A DNA stretch of 64,000 nucleotides, from the NCBI RefSeq assembly GCF_023555375.1, contig NZ_JAJSEE010000005.1:1-64000 (forward strand), read 5' to 3'. Shown here in pieces: positions 46,407-60,290 of this stretch. The translations under genes and the position numbers were made by a program. This stretch comes from Guyparkeria hydrothermalis. Its GTDB lineage: Bacteria > Pseudomonadota > Gammaproteobacteria > Halothiobacillales > Halothiobacillaceae. How positions within the stretch are numbered: position 1 is the first letter of the stretch; each line of letters begins with the position of its first letter. A model generated the notes under the pieces. It did not search any database, was not told where the DNA came from, and saw only the letters and a program-made list of their open reading frames with translations.

Positions 46407-48044
46407 ATGCCATTGCACGAACTAGCCGGCCAGACGCCACCCCGTGACTTCCTCGTCGACGTGCCCCGTCTGATCAGTGCCTATTACCAGGGCGAACCGC
46501 TGGTGGAGGACCCGTCGCAACGCATTTCCTTCGGTACCTCCGGGCATCGCGGCTCGAGCCTCAACGGCTCGTTCAACGAGGCCCATATCGCCGCGGTCAC
46601 CGCCGCGCTGGTCGACTACCGCAAGCGCGAGGGCACCGATGGCCCGATCCTGATCGGCTTCGATACCCACGCACTGGCCTGGCCGGCGTTCATGACCTGC
46701 GTCGAGGTGCTGGCGGCGGCCGGCGTGCGGTTCCGCTACCAGCACGACAATGCCCCCACGCCGACCCCGGTGATCTCCCAGGCGATCATCGCGGCGAATC
46801 GCGCCGGCGGGGCACGCTGCGACGGCATCATCCTCACCCCGTCACACAATCCGCCGGCCGACGGCGGTTTCAAGTACAACCCGCCGCATGGCGGGCCCGC
46901 GGACACCGGCGCGACCGGCTGGATCCAAGCGCGTGCCAACGAGTTGCTGGCCGATTGGCAGGGAATCGCCCGCCAGCCGTTCGAACGGGCGATCAAGGGG
47001 GAGTCGGCCGAGGGCGTGGACTTCATCCGTCCCTACGTGGAGGCACTCGACACGGTCGTCGATATGCAGGCGATCGCCCGCGCCGGGGTGTCGATCGGTG
47101 TCGACCCGATGGGCGGGGCGGGGCTGCCGTACTGGGAGCCGATCGCCGAGCACTACGGGCTGGACCTGACCGTGGTCAACCGGCAGGTCGAGCCGGATTT
47201 CCGCTTCATCCCGCTCGATCACGACGGCAAGATCCGCATGGACTGCTCGTCGCCCTACGCGATGGCGGGCCTGCTCAAGATCAAGGACCGCTTCGACGTG
47301 GCCTTCGGCAACGACACCGACGCCGATCGCCACGGCATCGTCAGCCCCGAGGGCGGGCTGATCAATCCCAACCATTTCCTGTCGGTCTCCATCGATTACC
47401 TGTTCGGTCATCGTCCCGACTGGCGCCACGATCTCAAGGTGGGCAAGACCATCGTGTCGAGTTCGATGATCGACCGCGTCGCCGGCGGCCTGGGCCGCGA
47501 GGTCTATGAAACGCCGGTGGGCATCAAGTGGTTTCAGCCCGGCCTGACCGACGGCTGGCTCGGCTTCGGCGGCGAGGAATCGGCAGGCGCCACCTTCCTG
47601 GCCCGCAACGGCGAGGTCTGGAATACCGACAAGGATGGCCTGACCATGGGCCTGCTGGCCGCCGAGATCCTCGCGGTGACCGGCGAGGACGTCTGGGCGC
47701 GCTTCAATCGGCTGATCGACCAGTACGGCCAGCCGTTCTACGCGCGCCGCGATGCCGCGCTCAGCGACGAGCAGAAGGCGCGCTTCAAGGCGCTCGACCC
47801 GGATTCGCTTGCCATCGACACCCTGGCCGGCGAGGCGGTTACCGGCATCCGCACGCGGGCGCCCGGCAACGACGCGCCGATCGGTGGGCTCAAGGTGGAA
47901 ACCGCCAACGGCTGGTTCGCCGCGCGCCCGTCCGGGACCGAGCCGATCTACAAGATCTACGCCGAGAGCTTCCGTGACCCCGGCCATCTCGAGGAAATCT
48001 TCGCCCAGGCCGAGCAGGTGGTGGGTGACGCGCTGAATGGGTGA
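46407..48044 (+). CDS. pgm: Phosphoglucomutase (alpha-D-glucose specific)
   Basis: Interconverts glucose-1-phosphate and glucose-6-phosphate for glycogen and envelope sugar metabolism. The 545-residue protein is the bacterial Pgm type: RISFGTSGHRGSSLNGSF at the start, the catalytic phosphoserine loop LTPSHNPPADGG, the metal loop GNDTDADRHGIV, the sugar loop GFGGEESAGA, and the phosphate site ARPSGTEPIYKIY. It may share a transcript with the upstream phosphotransacetylase. Confidence 0.97.
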   Translation: MPLHELAGQTPPRDFLVDVPRLISAYYQGEPLVEDPSQRISFGTSGHRGSSLNGSFNEAHIAAVTAALVDYRKREGTDGPILIGFDTHALAWPAFMTCVEVLAAAGVRFRYQHDNAPTPTPVISQAIIAANRAGGARCDGIILTPSHNPPADGGFKYNPPHGGPADTGATGWIQARANELLADWQGIARQPFERAIKGESAEGVDFIRPYVEALDTVVDMQAIARAGVSIGVDPMGGAGLPYWEPIAEHYGLDLTVVNRQVEPDFRFIPLDHDGKIRMDCSSPYAMAGLLKIKDRFDVAFGNDTDADRHGIVSPEGGLINPNHFLSVSIDYLFGHRPDWRHDLKVGKTIVSSSMIDRVAGGLGREVYETPVGIKWFQPGLTDGWLGFGGEESAGATFLARNGEVWNTDKDGLTMGLLAAEILAVTGEDVWARFNRLIDQYGQPFYARRDAALSDEQKARFKALDPDSLAIDTLAGEAVTGIRTRAPGNDAPIGGLKVETANGWFAARPSGTEPIYKIYAESFRDPGHLEEIFAQAEQVVGDALNG

Positions 48045-48077
48045 TAGCGGCTGCGTGCCATGGACGTGAGGCGGTCA

Positions 48078-52305
<4,228 letters not shown>

Positions 52306-52528
52306 CAGGGCCTGGCAGTACACCGGTGGTTACGCGGGGCGGTCATGTTCGGTCAGTCGGGTCATCGATCCGGACTCGAATCGAGATCGAGTCGGATGAT
52401 TCCGACCGGAGAGGCCGCCAATGTTGAGCCACGCTAATTGTTTGTCGTCTCTGACACAAATCAAAGTTTTTTGATGGGTTATTCGCGCGGGTTGGCCGTA
52501 GCGGCGGCTGGGGAGTATCTGTCGCCTG

Positions 52529-52984
52529 CTAGATCCAGCGACGCGTGCGGGCGCGGTAGGCGGAGTAGCCGGCACCGAAGCGCTGCGTCAACACGCGTTC
52601 TTCGCCGCGAATCTGGAAGCGGTCGATGAACCCGACGAACGCGGCGATGGCCAAAACGCCCGCCGGGTGGCCGAACCAGCAGACCACACCCGCGAGCAGC
52701 AAGGCGTCGCCGAGGTAGATCGGGTTGCGGCTGAGTCGGTAGATGCCGCTGGTGACCAGGTGGCGGGTGCGCTCGGGATGGATCGGGTTGATGGTGGTGT
52801 GCGCCTGTGCCAGCGAGATCACGGCCGCCAGCATGAGCAGGCCGCCGGTGGCAAACAACCCCCAGGCGAGCCAGGTCAGCCAGGGCCAGTCGAGGGTCGC
52901 GCCGGGCCAGAGCGTCGCCAGCGCGTAGACCAGCGCAATGGCAATCAACAGGGCGACCGGAGGGGGAATCAGCTTGGTGAGCAT
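52529..52984 (-). CDS. Isoprenylcysteine methyltransferase-like membrane protein
   Basis: A 151-residue membrane protein with four to five helices, of the ICMT/PEMT methyltransferase family. The C-terminal SAM-binding signature is LVTSGIYRLSRNPIYLGDALLLAG with the RNP-x-Y core, followed by RGEERVLTQRFGAGYSAYRAR (an EE pair). Bacterial members methylate unknown small or lipid substrates. A much longer frame is open upstream, but MLTKLIPP begins the first helix. It is divergent from ovoA. Confidence 0.88.
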   Translation of the reverse strand: MLTKLIPPPVALLIAIALVYALATLWPGATLDWPWLTWLAWGLFATGGLLMLAAVISLAQAHTTINPIHPERTRHLVTSGIYRLSRNPIYLGDALLLAGVVCWFGHPAGVLAIAAFVGFIDRFQIRGEERVLTQRFGAGYSAYRARTRRWI

Positions 52985-53173
52985 GGCGGGTCTTCCTGAC
53001 GGTGGTTGCGATACGTGTCCCAGGCGCAGTCTAGTGCCCCCGTGGATCGAAAGACATCCCGGGCCGGGCCCAGCGCGGTTTATACCCGTGGTTCGATAGC
53101 CTAAAGTCGGTCGATATTCCCTGCGTTTTCCGTTCGTTGATCGGTGCAAAAACCGTCCAAGGAGAAGATTGTC

Positions 53174-55306
53174 ATGCTGTCCCGACTCAAGAGCCGTTCG
53201 GTCCTGCTGACGGGAACCGATGCCGAGAGCAAGCGCGAAGCGGTGCGCGCCTACTTCCACCGCACCATGGATACCTACGAAAAGCTGTTCGAGGTGCTCA
53301 CCGACGACCAGGCCTTCTACGAGCGCCCCGAACCGCTGCGCCACCCGCTGATCTTCTACTTCGGTCACACCGCGACCTTCTATATCAACAAGCTGGTCAC
53401 CGCGAAGGCGACCACCCGCATCGACCCACAGCTCGAGGGCATGTTCGCCATCGGCGTCGACGAGATGTCCTGGGACGACCTCAACGACGATCACTACGAC
53501 TGGCCGACCGTCGACCGCGTACGCGAGTACCGTCGCAAGGTGCGCGAGCGCGTCGACCAACTGATCAGCGAGCTCGACTGGACCCCGCCGGTGCGCTGGG
53601 ACGACCACCCGACCTGGTCGATCTTCATGGGCATCGAGCACGAGCGCATCCACCTGGAGACGTCCTCGGTGCTGATCCGCCAGCTCGACCTCGAGTGGGT
53701 GCGACCGCATGACGAGTGGCCGATATGCGACACGGCCGTGGCCGAACCGGCGGCCGCACCGGTAAACGAGTTGCTCGACGTCACCGGCGGCACCGTGGTG
53801 CAGGGCAAGTCGCACGATGCCCCCCTGTACGGCTGGGACAACGAATACGGCCGGCTGGCGACGCACGTCGACGCGTTCCGCGCCAGCCGCATGCAGGTTT
53901 CCAACGCCGAGTTCCTCGCCTTCGTCGAGGCCGGTGGCTACGAGACGCCCGAGTGGTGGACCGAGGAGGGGCGCCGCTGGCTGGATTTCCGCGGCGCGGT
54001 CCACCCGATCTTCTGGGTGCCACGTGGCGACTCCTGGGGGTACCGCACCATGACCCGGGAGATCGACATGCCCTGGGACTGGCCGGTGGACGTCAACTAC
54101 CTCGAGGCCAAGGCCTTCTGCAACTGGCTTGCCGAGACCACGGGCAAGTCCATCCGGCTGCCCACCGAGCCGGAGTACGAGCGCCTGCGCCAGGTCGCCG
54201 GCGTGCCCGACGAGCCGGAATGGGGCGAGCGGGCGCCAGGCAACATCAACCTCGAGTACTGGGCCTCGGCCTGCCCGGTCGACCGCTTCGCCCAGGGCGA
54301 CTTCTATGACGTGATCGGCAATGTCTGGCAGTGGACCGAGACGCCCATCGATGCCTTCGAGGGTTTCGAGCCGCACCCGATCTACGACGACTTCTCCGTG
54401 CCGACCTTCGACAACCAGCACAACCTGATCAAGGGTGGCTCGTGGATCTCGACCGGCAACGAGGCGACGCGAGATGCCCGTTACGCCTTCCGTCGGCACT
54501 TCTTCCAGCACGCCGGATTCCGCTACGTCGAGGGCGAACCGGTGCGCCCGCCGGCCTCGAAGGACGAGAGCTACTACGAGACCGACGCGCAACTCGCGCA
54601 GTACTGCGACTTCCACTACGGTCGTTCGTACTTCGGCGTGGCCAACTTCCCGCGGGCGCTGGCCGAGTACGCCCTGCGTCAGATGGAAGGGCGCAACCAT
54701 GGCGCGGCGCTCGACATCGGCTGCGCCACCGGGCGGGCGACCTTCGAGCTCGCGCCGCACTTCGACTCGGTCACCGGGCTCGACTTCTCGGCGCGTTTCA
54801 TCCAGATCGCCCAGGCGATGCTCGACGACGGCCAGATCGCCTACGCGCTGCCCACCGAGGGCGAGCTGACCGAGGATCGGGCCGCCTCGCTGGCCTCGCT
54901 GGGCCTGGAGCCGCGCGACAACATCGACTTTTGGCAGCAGGATGCCTGCAACATGAAGCCGCATTTCACCGGCTACGACCTGGTGCTCGCCGGCAACCTG
55001 ATCGACCGGCTCTACGATCCGGGCAAGTTCCTCGACGACATCGCCGGACGCATCAATGCCGGCGGCCTGCTGGTGCTGGCCTCGCCCTACACCTGGCTGG
55101 AGGACGTGACACCGCGGGAGCGCTGGCTGGGCGGCTATGTCGAGGACGGTCGACCCGTCACCACGCTGGACACGCTGATCAAGCGCCTCGAGCCGACCTT
55201 CGAGCTGGTAGGCGAACCGGCGGACATCCCGTTCGTCATCCGCGACACGGCCCGGCGTTATCAGCACACGGTCAGCCAGGTGACGGTCTGGGCCCGGAAG
55301 GCATGA
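53174..55306 (+). CDS. ovoA: 5-histidylcysteine sulfoxide synthase / 4-mercaptohistidine N1-methyltransferase OvoA
   Basis: A bifunctional ovothiol biosynthesis enzyme. It joins cysteine to the histidine imidazole with oxygen, and its methyltransferase domain later methylates the product. It has 710 residues: a DinB-like domain with iron ligands (FGHTATF, His65, and EHERIHLETS, 155-164), a formylglycine-enzyme-like domain (about 200-470, SNAEFLAFVEAGGY, LIKGGSWISTGNEATRDARYAFRRHFFQHAGFRY), and a C-terminal SAM methyltransferase (LDIGCATGRATFELAPHF, VLAGNLIDRLYDPGKFL). ATG 53174 follows AAGGAGAAG; a GTG ten codons upstream is less likely. It overlaps the next gene by ATGA. Confidence 0.95.
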   Translation: MLSRLKSRSVLLTGTDAESKREAVRAYFHRTMDTYEKLFEVLTDDQAFYERPEPLRHPLIFYFGHTATFYINKLVTAKATTRIDPQLEGMFAIGVDEMSWDDLNDDHYDWPTVDRVREYRRKVRERVDQLISELDWTPPVRWDDHPTWSIFMGIEHERIHLETSSVLIRQLDLEWVRPHDEWPICDTAVAEPAAAPVNELLDVTGGTVVQGKSHDAPLYGWDNEYGRLATHVDAFRASRMQVSNAEFLAFVEAGGYETPEWWTEEGRRWLDFRGAVHPIFWVPRGDSWGYRTMTREIDMPWDWPVDVNYLEAKAFCNWLAETTGKSIRLPTEPEYERLRQVAGVPDEPEWGERAPGNINLEYWASACPVDRFAQGDFYDVIGNVWQWTETPIDAFEGFEPHPIYDDFSVPTFDNQHNLIKGGSWISTGNEATRDARYAFRRHFFQHAGFRYVEGEPVRPPASKDESYYETDAQLAQYCDFHYGRSYFGVANFPRALAEYALRQMEGRNHGAALDIGCATGRATFELAPHFDSVTGLDFSARFIQIAQAMLDDGQIAYALPTEGELTEDRAASLASLGLEPRDNIDFWQQDACNMKPHFTGYDLVLAGNLIDRLYDPGKFLDDIAGRINAGGLLVLASPYTWLEDVTPRERWLGGYVEDGRPVTTLDTLIKRLEPTFELVGEPADIPFVIRDTARRYQHTVSQVTVWARKA

Positions 55307-56529
55307 GCCAGACCGATTTCACCCGGCTGGCCCAGTACCCCGGATCAGGCTGCGAGAAGTACGACCGGCGCGGCGAGATCTTTGGCCGCGAGGACGTGAT
55401 CCCGCTGTGGGTGGCGGACATGGACTTCCCCGCACCCGACTTCGTCACCGAGGCGCTGGCCGCACGGCTCGCCGATGGCGCCTTCGGTTACGCCAAGCCG
55501 ACCGCCGAGCATGTCGGGGCGATCACCGGCTGGCTGGCCGGCCAGCACGACTGGCGGGTCGCTCCAGAGACGATCGTGCCGGTGCCCGGCGTGGTGCCGG
55601 CGATGGCGATGGCCATCCGGGCCTTCACGAGTCCCGGGGCGCGGGTGATCATCCAGCCGCCGGTGTACTTTCCGTTCTTCCAGGTGGTGCGCGACCAGGG
55701 GCGGACACTGGTCGAGAATCCGCTGGTCGAGCAGGAGTCGACCGACGGCGGGCGGCGCTACGTGATGGATTTCGAGGCGCTGGAGGCCCAGGCCGCCGAG
55801 GCCGAGATGCTGTTGCTGTGCAACCCGCACAATCCCGGGGGCCGCGCCTGGAGCGCGGACGAGCTGGCCCGGGTTGCGGCGATCGGCGCGCGTCACGACG
55901 TGATGGTGATCAGCGACGAGATCCACATGGACCTGACCTACCCGGGCATCCGGCACACGCCATTCGCCCGTGTCGCCGAGGCGGCCGGCCGCCGTTGGTT
56001 CACGGTCACCGCGCCGGGCAAGACCTTCAACACCGCCGGCATCGGCGGGGGTTACGCCGTGATCCCGGATACCGAGATCCGAACGCGCTTCGATCAAGAG
56101 CGCCGCGGCATGCACCTGGGCGAGGGCTCGGTGTTCGGGCTCACGGCGCTCAAGGCGGCCTACACGCAAGGGGCGCACTGGCCGGCCGAATTGATGCGGC
56201 ACATTGCCGTCAATCGCGATCGCGTGATCGAGGCGACCGAGGACCTGCCGATCGAGCCGATGGCGCCCGAGGCGACCTACCTGTTGTGGCTGGACTGTCG
56301 TGGCATGGGCCTGTCGGACGCGGTCCGGGAGCCCGAAGACCGGTCCCTGCAGCGGTTCTTCATCGACGAGGCGGGGTTGGGGCTGAGCCAGGGCATCATC
56401 TTCGGCGAGCCGGGACGTGGCTACATGCGTATCAACCTGGCCACGCCGACGCGGGTGATTGAACGCGCCATGACGCAACTGCGCGAGGCCTGGGAGAAGC
56501 GGATCGCGAGGCGGCAGAGGCCCGCCTGA
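55303..56529 (+). CDS. ovoB: PLP-dependent C-S lyase, probable OvoB
   Basis: A 408-residue fold-type I PLP enzyme of the MalY/PatB cystathionine beta-lyase family. The sequence shows PLWVADMDFPAPDFV, LCNPHNPGGRAWS, VISDEIHMDLTYPG, and the PLP lysine in TVTAPGKTFNTAGIGGGYAVI. In ovothiol synthesis OvoB cleaves the sulfoxide made by OvoA to release 5-thiohistidine. The ATGA overlap with ovoA makes that role very likely here; without it one would call it a general cystathionine beta-lyase. Confidence 0.88.
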   Translation: MSQTDFTRLAQYPGSGCEKYDRRGEIFGREDVIPLWVADMDFPAPDFVTEALAARLADGAFGYAKPTAEHVGAITGWLAGQHDWRVAPETIVPVPGVVPAMAMAIRAFTSPGARVIIQPPVYFPFFQVVRDQGRTLVENPLVEQESTDGGRRYVMDFEALEAQAAEAEMLLLCNPHNPGGRAWSADELARVAAIGARHDVMVISDEIHMDLTYPGIRHTPFARVAEAAGRRWFTVTAPGKTFNTAGIGGGYAVIPDTEIRTRFDQERRGMHLGEGSVFGLTALKAAYTQGAHWPAELMRHIAVNRDRVIEATEDLPIEPMAPEATYLLWLDCRGMGLSDAVREPEDRSLQRFFIDEAGLGLSQGIIFGEPGRGYMRINLATPTRVIERAMTQLREAWEKRIARRQRPA

Positions 56530-56551
56530 CGATTTCTCAGGTCAGAGTGGT

Positions 56552-56785
56552 CTAGTCGCGCAGTCGGGCGTCGAGGTGGTCGACGGCCTCGGCCCAGTCG
56601 GCGTCTTCGGCCAGCGATTCACGTAGGAAGCGGCGCTGGTTCTCGTTCCAGAACGGGGCGTCGCTCAAGGCCACCTCGCTCGGCAGGGGGGAATGGCGAT
56701 CGATGAATGCCTCGATGTCGTCCTCGCCCGCGTCCAGGCCGAGTTGCTCGAACAGTTCACTCAGGGGGTGAAACGGTGGCTGCAT
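56552..56785 (-). CDS. DUF2789 family protein
   Basis: A 77-residue acidic protein of the DUF2789 family: LSELFEQLGLDAGEDDIEAFIDRHSPLPSEVALSDAPFWNENQRRFLRESLAEDADWAEAVDHL is the typical full-length core. No function is known. It lies convergent to ovoB and divergent from sohB. Confidence 0.85.
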   Translation of the reverse strand: MQPPFHPLSELFEQLGLDAGEDDIEAFIDRHSPLPSEVALSDAPFWNENQRRFLRESLAEDADWAEAVDHLDARLRD

Positions 56786-56905
56786 GCGATCTCCTCCATC
56801 GGACGGGTGCCGGTATCGCGTGTGGAATGCGTGTGGGTCTGGCTTGGGGTTTTCCTTGCTCTCGATTCGATTCTAGTCGCTTTTTTCGTGCCTGAAAGCC
56901 ACGTC

Positions 56906-56911
56906 TATACT
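56906..56911 (+). promoter_or_regulatory. Possible -10 box of the sohB promoter
   Basis: TATACT lies 29 bases before the sohB ATG. A T-rich stretch at 56881-56886 could serve as a weak -35. Low support. Confidence 0.3.
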
Positions 56912-56939
56912 CACCCCTTTTGCCCGGAGCAGATCCCCC

Positions 56940-58016
56940 ATGTGGCCAGAGTATTTCCTGTTTCTCCTGAAGACCCTGACGCTGGCGGTCGCCGTGATCT
57001 TCGTGGTCGCCGCGGTGATTTCCGTCGTGGCCCAGGCGCGCAACACGCAGGCGGGTGACAGCCGGCTCAAGCCGCTGAAGATCCGACGCCTCAACGACGA
57101 GATCGAGTCGCGCAGCAAGCAGTTGCGCGAGGCGCTGAAAAAACCCGACGGCGGCTGGAAGGCCAAGTGGGCCGATCTGCGCCAGCGGTTGCCCGGCGGC
57201 AAGAAGAAGGATCAGGGTGACGCGCCTGCGGCGACCGAGGACAAAACGTCCCCAGCGGCCGAGGAGAAGGGCGAGGCGGATGCGGCGCCACGCACCTTCG
57301 TGCTGCGGTTTCACGGCGACATTCGCGCCTCGGCGGTCGAGGCCCTGCGCGAGGAGGTCAGTGCCGTGTTGCAGGCGGCCGAACCGGGTCGCGACCGCGT
57401 GCTGCTGGTGCTCGACAGCCCCGGTGGCGTGGTGCCCGGCTACGGGTTGGCCGCCGCCCAGCTCGCCCGTTTGCGCAGCGCGGAGATCGAGCTGGTCGCC
57501 GTCGTCGACCGGGTCGCGGCCAGTGGTGGTTACATGATGGCGGCGGTGGCCAACCGGATCGTCGCCGCGCCGTTCGCCATCGTGGGCTCGATCGGCGTGG
57601 TGGCGCAGCTGCCCAATATCCATCGCCTCCTCAAGCGCAACGACATCGACGTCGAGCTGCACACCGCCGGGCAGTACAAGCGCACCCTGACCCTGCTGGG
57701 CGAGAACACCGAGGCCGGGCGGGAGAAGTTTCGGGAGGAGCTCGAGCAGACGCACCTGCTGTTCAAGCAGTTCCTGAACCGCTATCGCCCGCAACTGGAT
57801 CTGGACAAGCTGGCCACCGGCGAGCACTGGTACGGCGAGGACGCCCTCGGTCTGGGCCTGATCGACGAGATTGGCACGAGCGACGACCTGGTACTTGCCG
57901 CGGCCGAGCAGGGCGATGCCTACGAGATCGTCCAGCCGATGAAAAAGCGCGGCCTGCTCACGCGCCTGAGCGCCTCGGCCCAGTCGGCCCTGAGCGAGTG
58001 GCGACATCCGCTCTGA
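56940..58016 (+). CDS. sohB: Protease SohB (SppA-like S49 peptidase)
   Basis: A 358-residue inner membrane serine peptidase with its active site on the periplasmic side. One N-terminal membrane helix (residues 5-32), a charged linker, then the S49 domain. The nucleophile serine lies in RVAASGGYMMAAVA and the general-base lysine in TAGQYKRTLT. LDSPGGVVPGYGLAAAQ is the other family motif. SohB is a multicopy suppressor of htrA loss in E. coli. It is a single gene behind CCGGAG. Confidence 0.95.
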   Translation: MWPEYFLFLLKTLTLAVAVIFVVAAVISVVAQARNTQAGDSRLKPLKIRRLNDEIESRSKQLREALKKPDGGWKAKWADLRQRLPGGKKKDQGDAPAATEDKTSPAAEEKGEADAAPRTFVLRFHGDIRASAVEALREEVSAVLQAAEPGRDRVLLVLDSPGGVVPGYGLAAAQLARLRSAEIELVAVVDRVAASGGYMMAAVANRIVAAPFAIVGSIGVVAQLPNIHRLLKRNDIDVELHTAGQYKRTLTLLGENTEAGREKFREELEQTHLLFKQFLNRYRPQLDLDKLATGEHWYGEDALGLGLIDEIGTSDDLVLAAAEQGDAYEIVQPMKKRGLLTRLSASAQSALSEWRHPL

Positions 58017-58025
58017 CTCGGTGGG

Positions 58026-60290
58026 TCAGTCGGCCTCGTCCGACTTGGGTTGCTCCCAGTGGAACAGCGCCAGGACCTGGCGGTAGGTGTCGGCCACGTC
58101 GCGGGCGAAATGGTCGATGGCGTGACGTCGCGCGGTGCTGACGGCCCGCTCGGCCATGGTGGCGCGCAGGCTGTCGTCCTCGATCAGCCGCTGGGTGGCC
58201 GTGGTCCAGCGCTCGATGTCCTCGGCCGTCTTGAAGCCGTTGCTTTCGTGGTTGACCACGTCGTCGATGCCGCTGGAGCGGACGGCGACCACCGGCAGGC
58301 CGGCGGCCATTGCCTCGAGGATGACCATCCCCTGGGTTTCCGACTTCGAGGCGAACACGAACGCATCCCCCAGCTGGTAGTAGCGCGCCACCTCGTCGGG
58401 TGAAACGGCCCCCACCAGGGTAACCATCGCCGTCAGGCCGAGGGCATCGATGCGCTCCTGCAGGCGCTCGTGCTCGTCGCCATCACCGATAATCAGGCAG
58501 CGGAACGGCTGGTCGCTGCGCCGACGCAACTCGTCCATTGCCGAGATCAGGAAGTCGATGTTCTTTTCCCGCGAGAGCCGCGAGACGCTCACCAGCACGC
58601 GCTCGTCCGGCTCGATGCCGTGCCTGTTGCGCAGGGCCTGGACGGCCGCGGGTTCGTCGGCCTGGAACCGGTCGAAATCGATTCCGGTCGGGTGCACGTA
58701 GATCGGGGTGGTGACGCCGATCACCCGCAGGTATTCCTCGGCCGACTCGGTCGGCACGATCACCCCATCGCAGCGGTTGGCAAAGCGACGGATGGCGGTG
58801 TGCGCGATCAGGTTGCGGAACAGCGGGCCGGGCAGCGGCACGAAGTGCGAGTAGTGCTCCAGGCGGGTGTGGTAGGTGAACACCGTCGGCACCTTCAGCC
58901 GGCGGGCATGCCATTGCGCGGCCCAGCCGAGCCAGAAGGGGTGGTGGATGTGGATCAGGTCCGGGGCGAACGCCTTCAATTCCCGCCGGATGCGCGGCGA
59001 GAGCGGGTTGGCCAGGCGGAACTCGCCGTTGCGGCCCATGCTCAAGAGCGAGGGCACGCGCACCACGTCGCGGTCATGGTCGTCCTGGTCGGCGTAGCTG
59101 GGCGCGACGATGCGTACCCGGTGGCTCAATTGCTCCAGGCCGCGGCGCAGCCGGTCGATGGAGATCGGCACCCCGCCGATGAACGGCAGATAGTTGTTGG
59201 TCACCATGGCGATCCCCAGCGGCCGGCCCGTCCAGGGCGAGGTATCCAGCTCGTAGTTCCGGTAGTAGTCGCGTTCGACGAAGATGGCGCTATAGAGCTT
59301 GATTGCCAGCAGGATCAGCAGGCCGAGCACCAGCAGGAAGTTGAGGTGGCCGACGTAGAACAGGGAATGGATGAAGAACCACAGGCTCTCGAGCGTCTTG
59401 AAGACCTGGTGCTGGCCGATGTCGAGCCGCTCGACCGTGATCGCCACCTCGCCATCGCCGGTCTTGACGTCGACGTAGTGATAGAAGCTGGTGTCGTCGT
59501 TGAGTACCAGTCCGCCGGCCCCGCCGGTGACCACGTAGCGCACCCCATCGCGTTGCTGCTCGTCGAACAGGTGCAGGTTGCTGGAGAACACCGCGTCGAC
59601 CCCATGCGCGCGAAACAGCGCGTGCAGCCGGTCGCGGAAGGCCTCGTCGGTCAGGTACTGGTCGTCGAAATCGAGCGGGCTTTTCTGCGCGGTGCGGAAC
59701 ATCGGGTGGCCGATGAACACGAAGCGATGCGCGGCCGACGGGTCGCGCAGTTGCTCCTTGAGCCAGTGCAGCTGGAAGGGGTAGGTGTCGGGGTCGGTGC
59801 TGTCGAGGAACAGGAACTGGCTGCCACCGGCGCGAAAGCCGAAGAAGTACGGCCCGAAGTGCTCGTAGTAGTTGAACGAACCGAAGGCACCGCTCTCCTT
59901 TTCGCCCACGGTCAGCAGGTAGGGCATGTCCAGGTGGGAGAGCGTGCGGTACAGGGCGCGATACTTGTCTTCGCCACCGCCGCTGACCGCATTGCCCGCC
60001 GAGACCACGAAATCCAGGCCGGCACGGTTGAGCCGCGGGATCATCTTGCGCTCGAACAGGCCGACCGAGTTGTTGATGTTGCCGACCACCGCGAAATGCA
60101 GCGCGTCGTCGGCGGGGCCGTCGGTCTGGGCCTGGATGCGCTCGATCTGCTCGGCGTGGACGGCGTGGTAGGTGCCCTCGAAGATCGAGAGATAGACCCG
60201 ATAGCCCACCAGCAGCAGGATCGCGGCCAGTGTCAGGTAGAAGGCCAGCTTGAGCCGGCGCGGCGTGAGCTTGTCCGACACCCGGCTCAT
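58026..60290 (-). CDS. Fusion of a degenerate calcineurin-like phosphoesterase domain and a GT4 glycosyltransferase
   Basis: A 754-residue protein in two halves. After a membrane helix (about 15-35) comes a metallophosphatase-like domain (about 62-300). Its expected metal motifs are altered: GNINN (70-74), SAGNAV (97-102), GEKES (129-133), GHPMF (194-198) and SSNLH (236-240). A helix pair (about 310-335) leads to a complete GT4 glycosyltransferase (about 355-745) with NNYLPFIGGVPISIDRL, HPTGIDFDRF, VSRLSREKNIDFL and SETQGMVILEAMAAGLPVV. GT4 enzymes of this look often glycosylate lipids. Its start overlaps the UPF0104 gene by 4 bases, so they act together. The acceptor is unknown. Confidence 0.88.
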   Translation of the reverse strand: MSRVSDKLTPRRLKLAFYLTLAAILLLVGYRVYLSIFEGTYHAVHAEQIERIQAQTDGPADDALHFAVVGNINNSVGLFERKMIPRLNRAGLDFVVSAGNAVSGGGEDKYRALYRTLSHLDMPYLLTVGEKESGAFGSFNYYEHFGPYFFGFRAGGSQFLFLDSTDPDTYPFQLHWLKEQLRDPSAAHRFVFIGHPMFRTAQKSPLDFDDQYLTDEAFRDRLHALFRAHGVDAVFSSNLHLFDEQQRDGVRYVVTGGAGGLVLNDDTSFYHYVDVKTGDGEVAITVERLDIGQHQVFKTLESLWFFIHSLFYVGHLNFLLVLGLLILLAIKLYSAIFVERDYYRNYELDTSPWTGRPLGIAMVTNNYLPFIGGVPISIDRLRRGLEQLSHRVRIVAPSYADQDDHDRDVVRVPSLLSMGRNGEFRLANPLSPRIRRELKAFAPDLIHIHHPFWLGWAAQWHARRLKVPTVFTYHTRLEHYSHFVPLPGPLFRNLIAHTAIRRFANRCDGVIVPTESAEEYLRVIGVTTPIYVHPTGIDFDRFQADEPAAVQALRNRHGIEPDERVLVSVSRLSREKNIDFLISAMDELRRRSDQPFRCLIIGDGDEHERLQERIDALGLTAMVTLVGAVSPDEVARYYQLGDAFVFASKSETQGMVILEAMAAGLPVVAVRSSGIDDVVNHESNGFKTAEDIERWTTATQRLIEDDSLRATMAERAVSTARRHAIDHFARDVADTYRQVLALFHWEQPKSDEAD

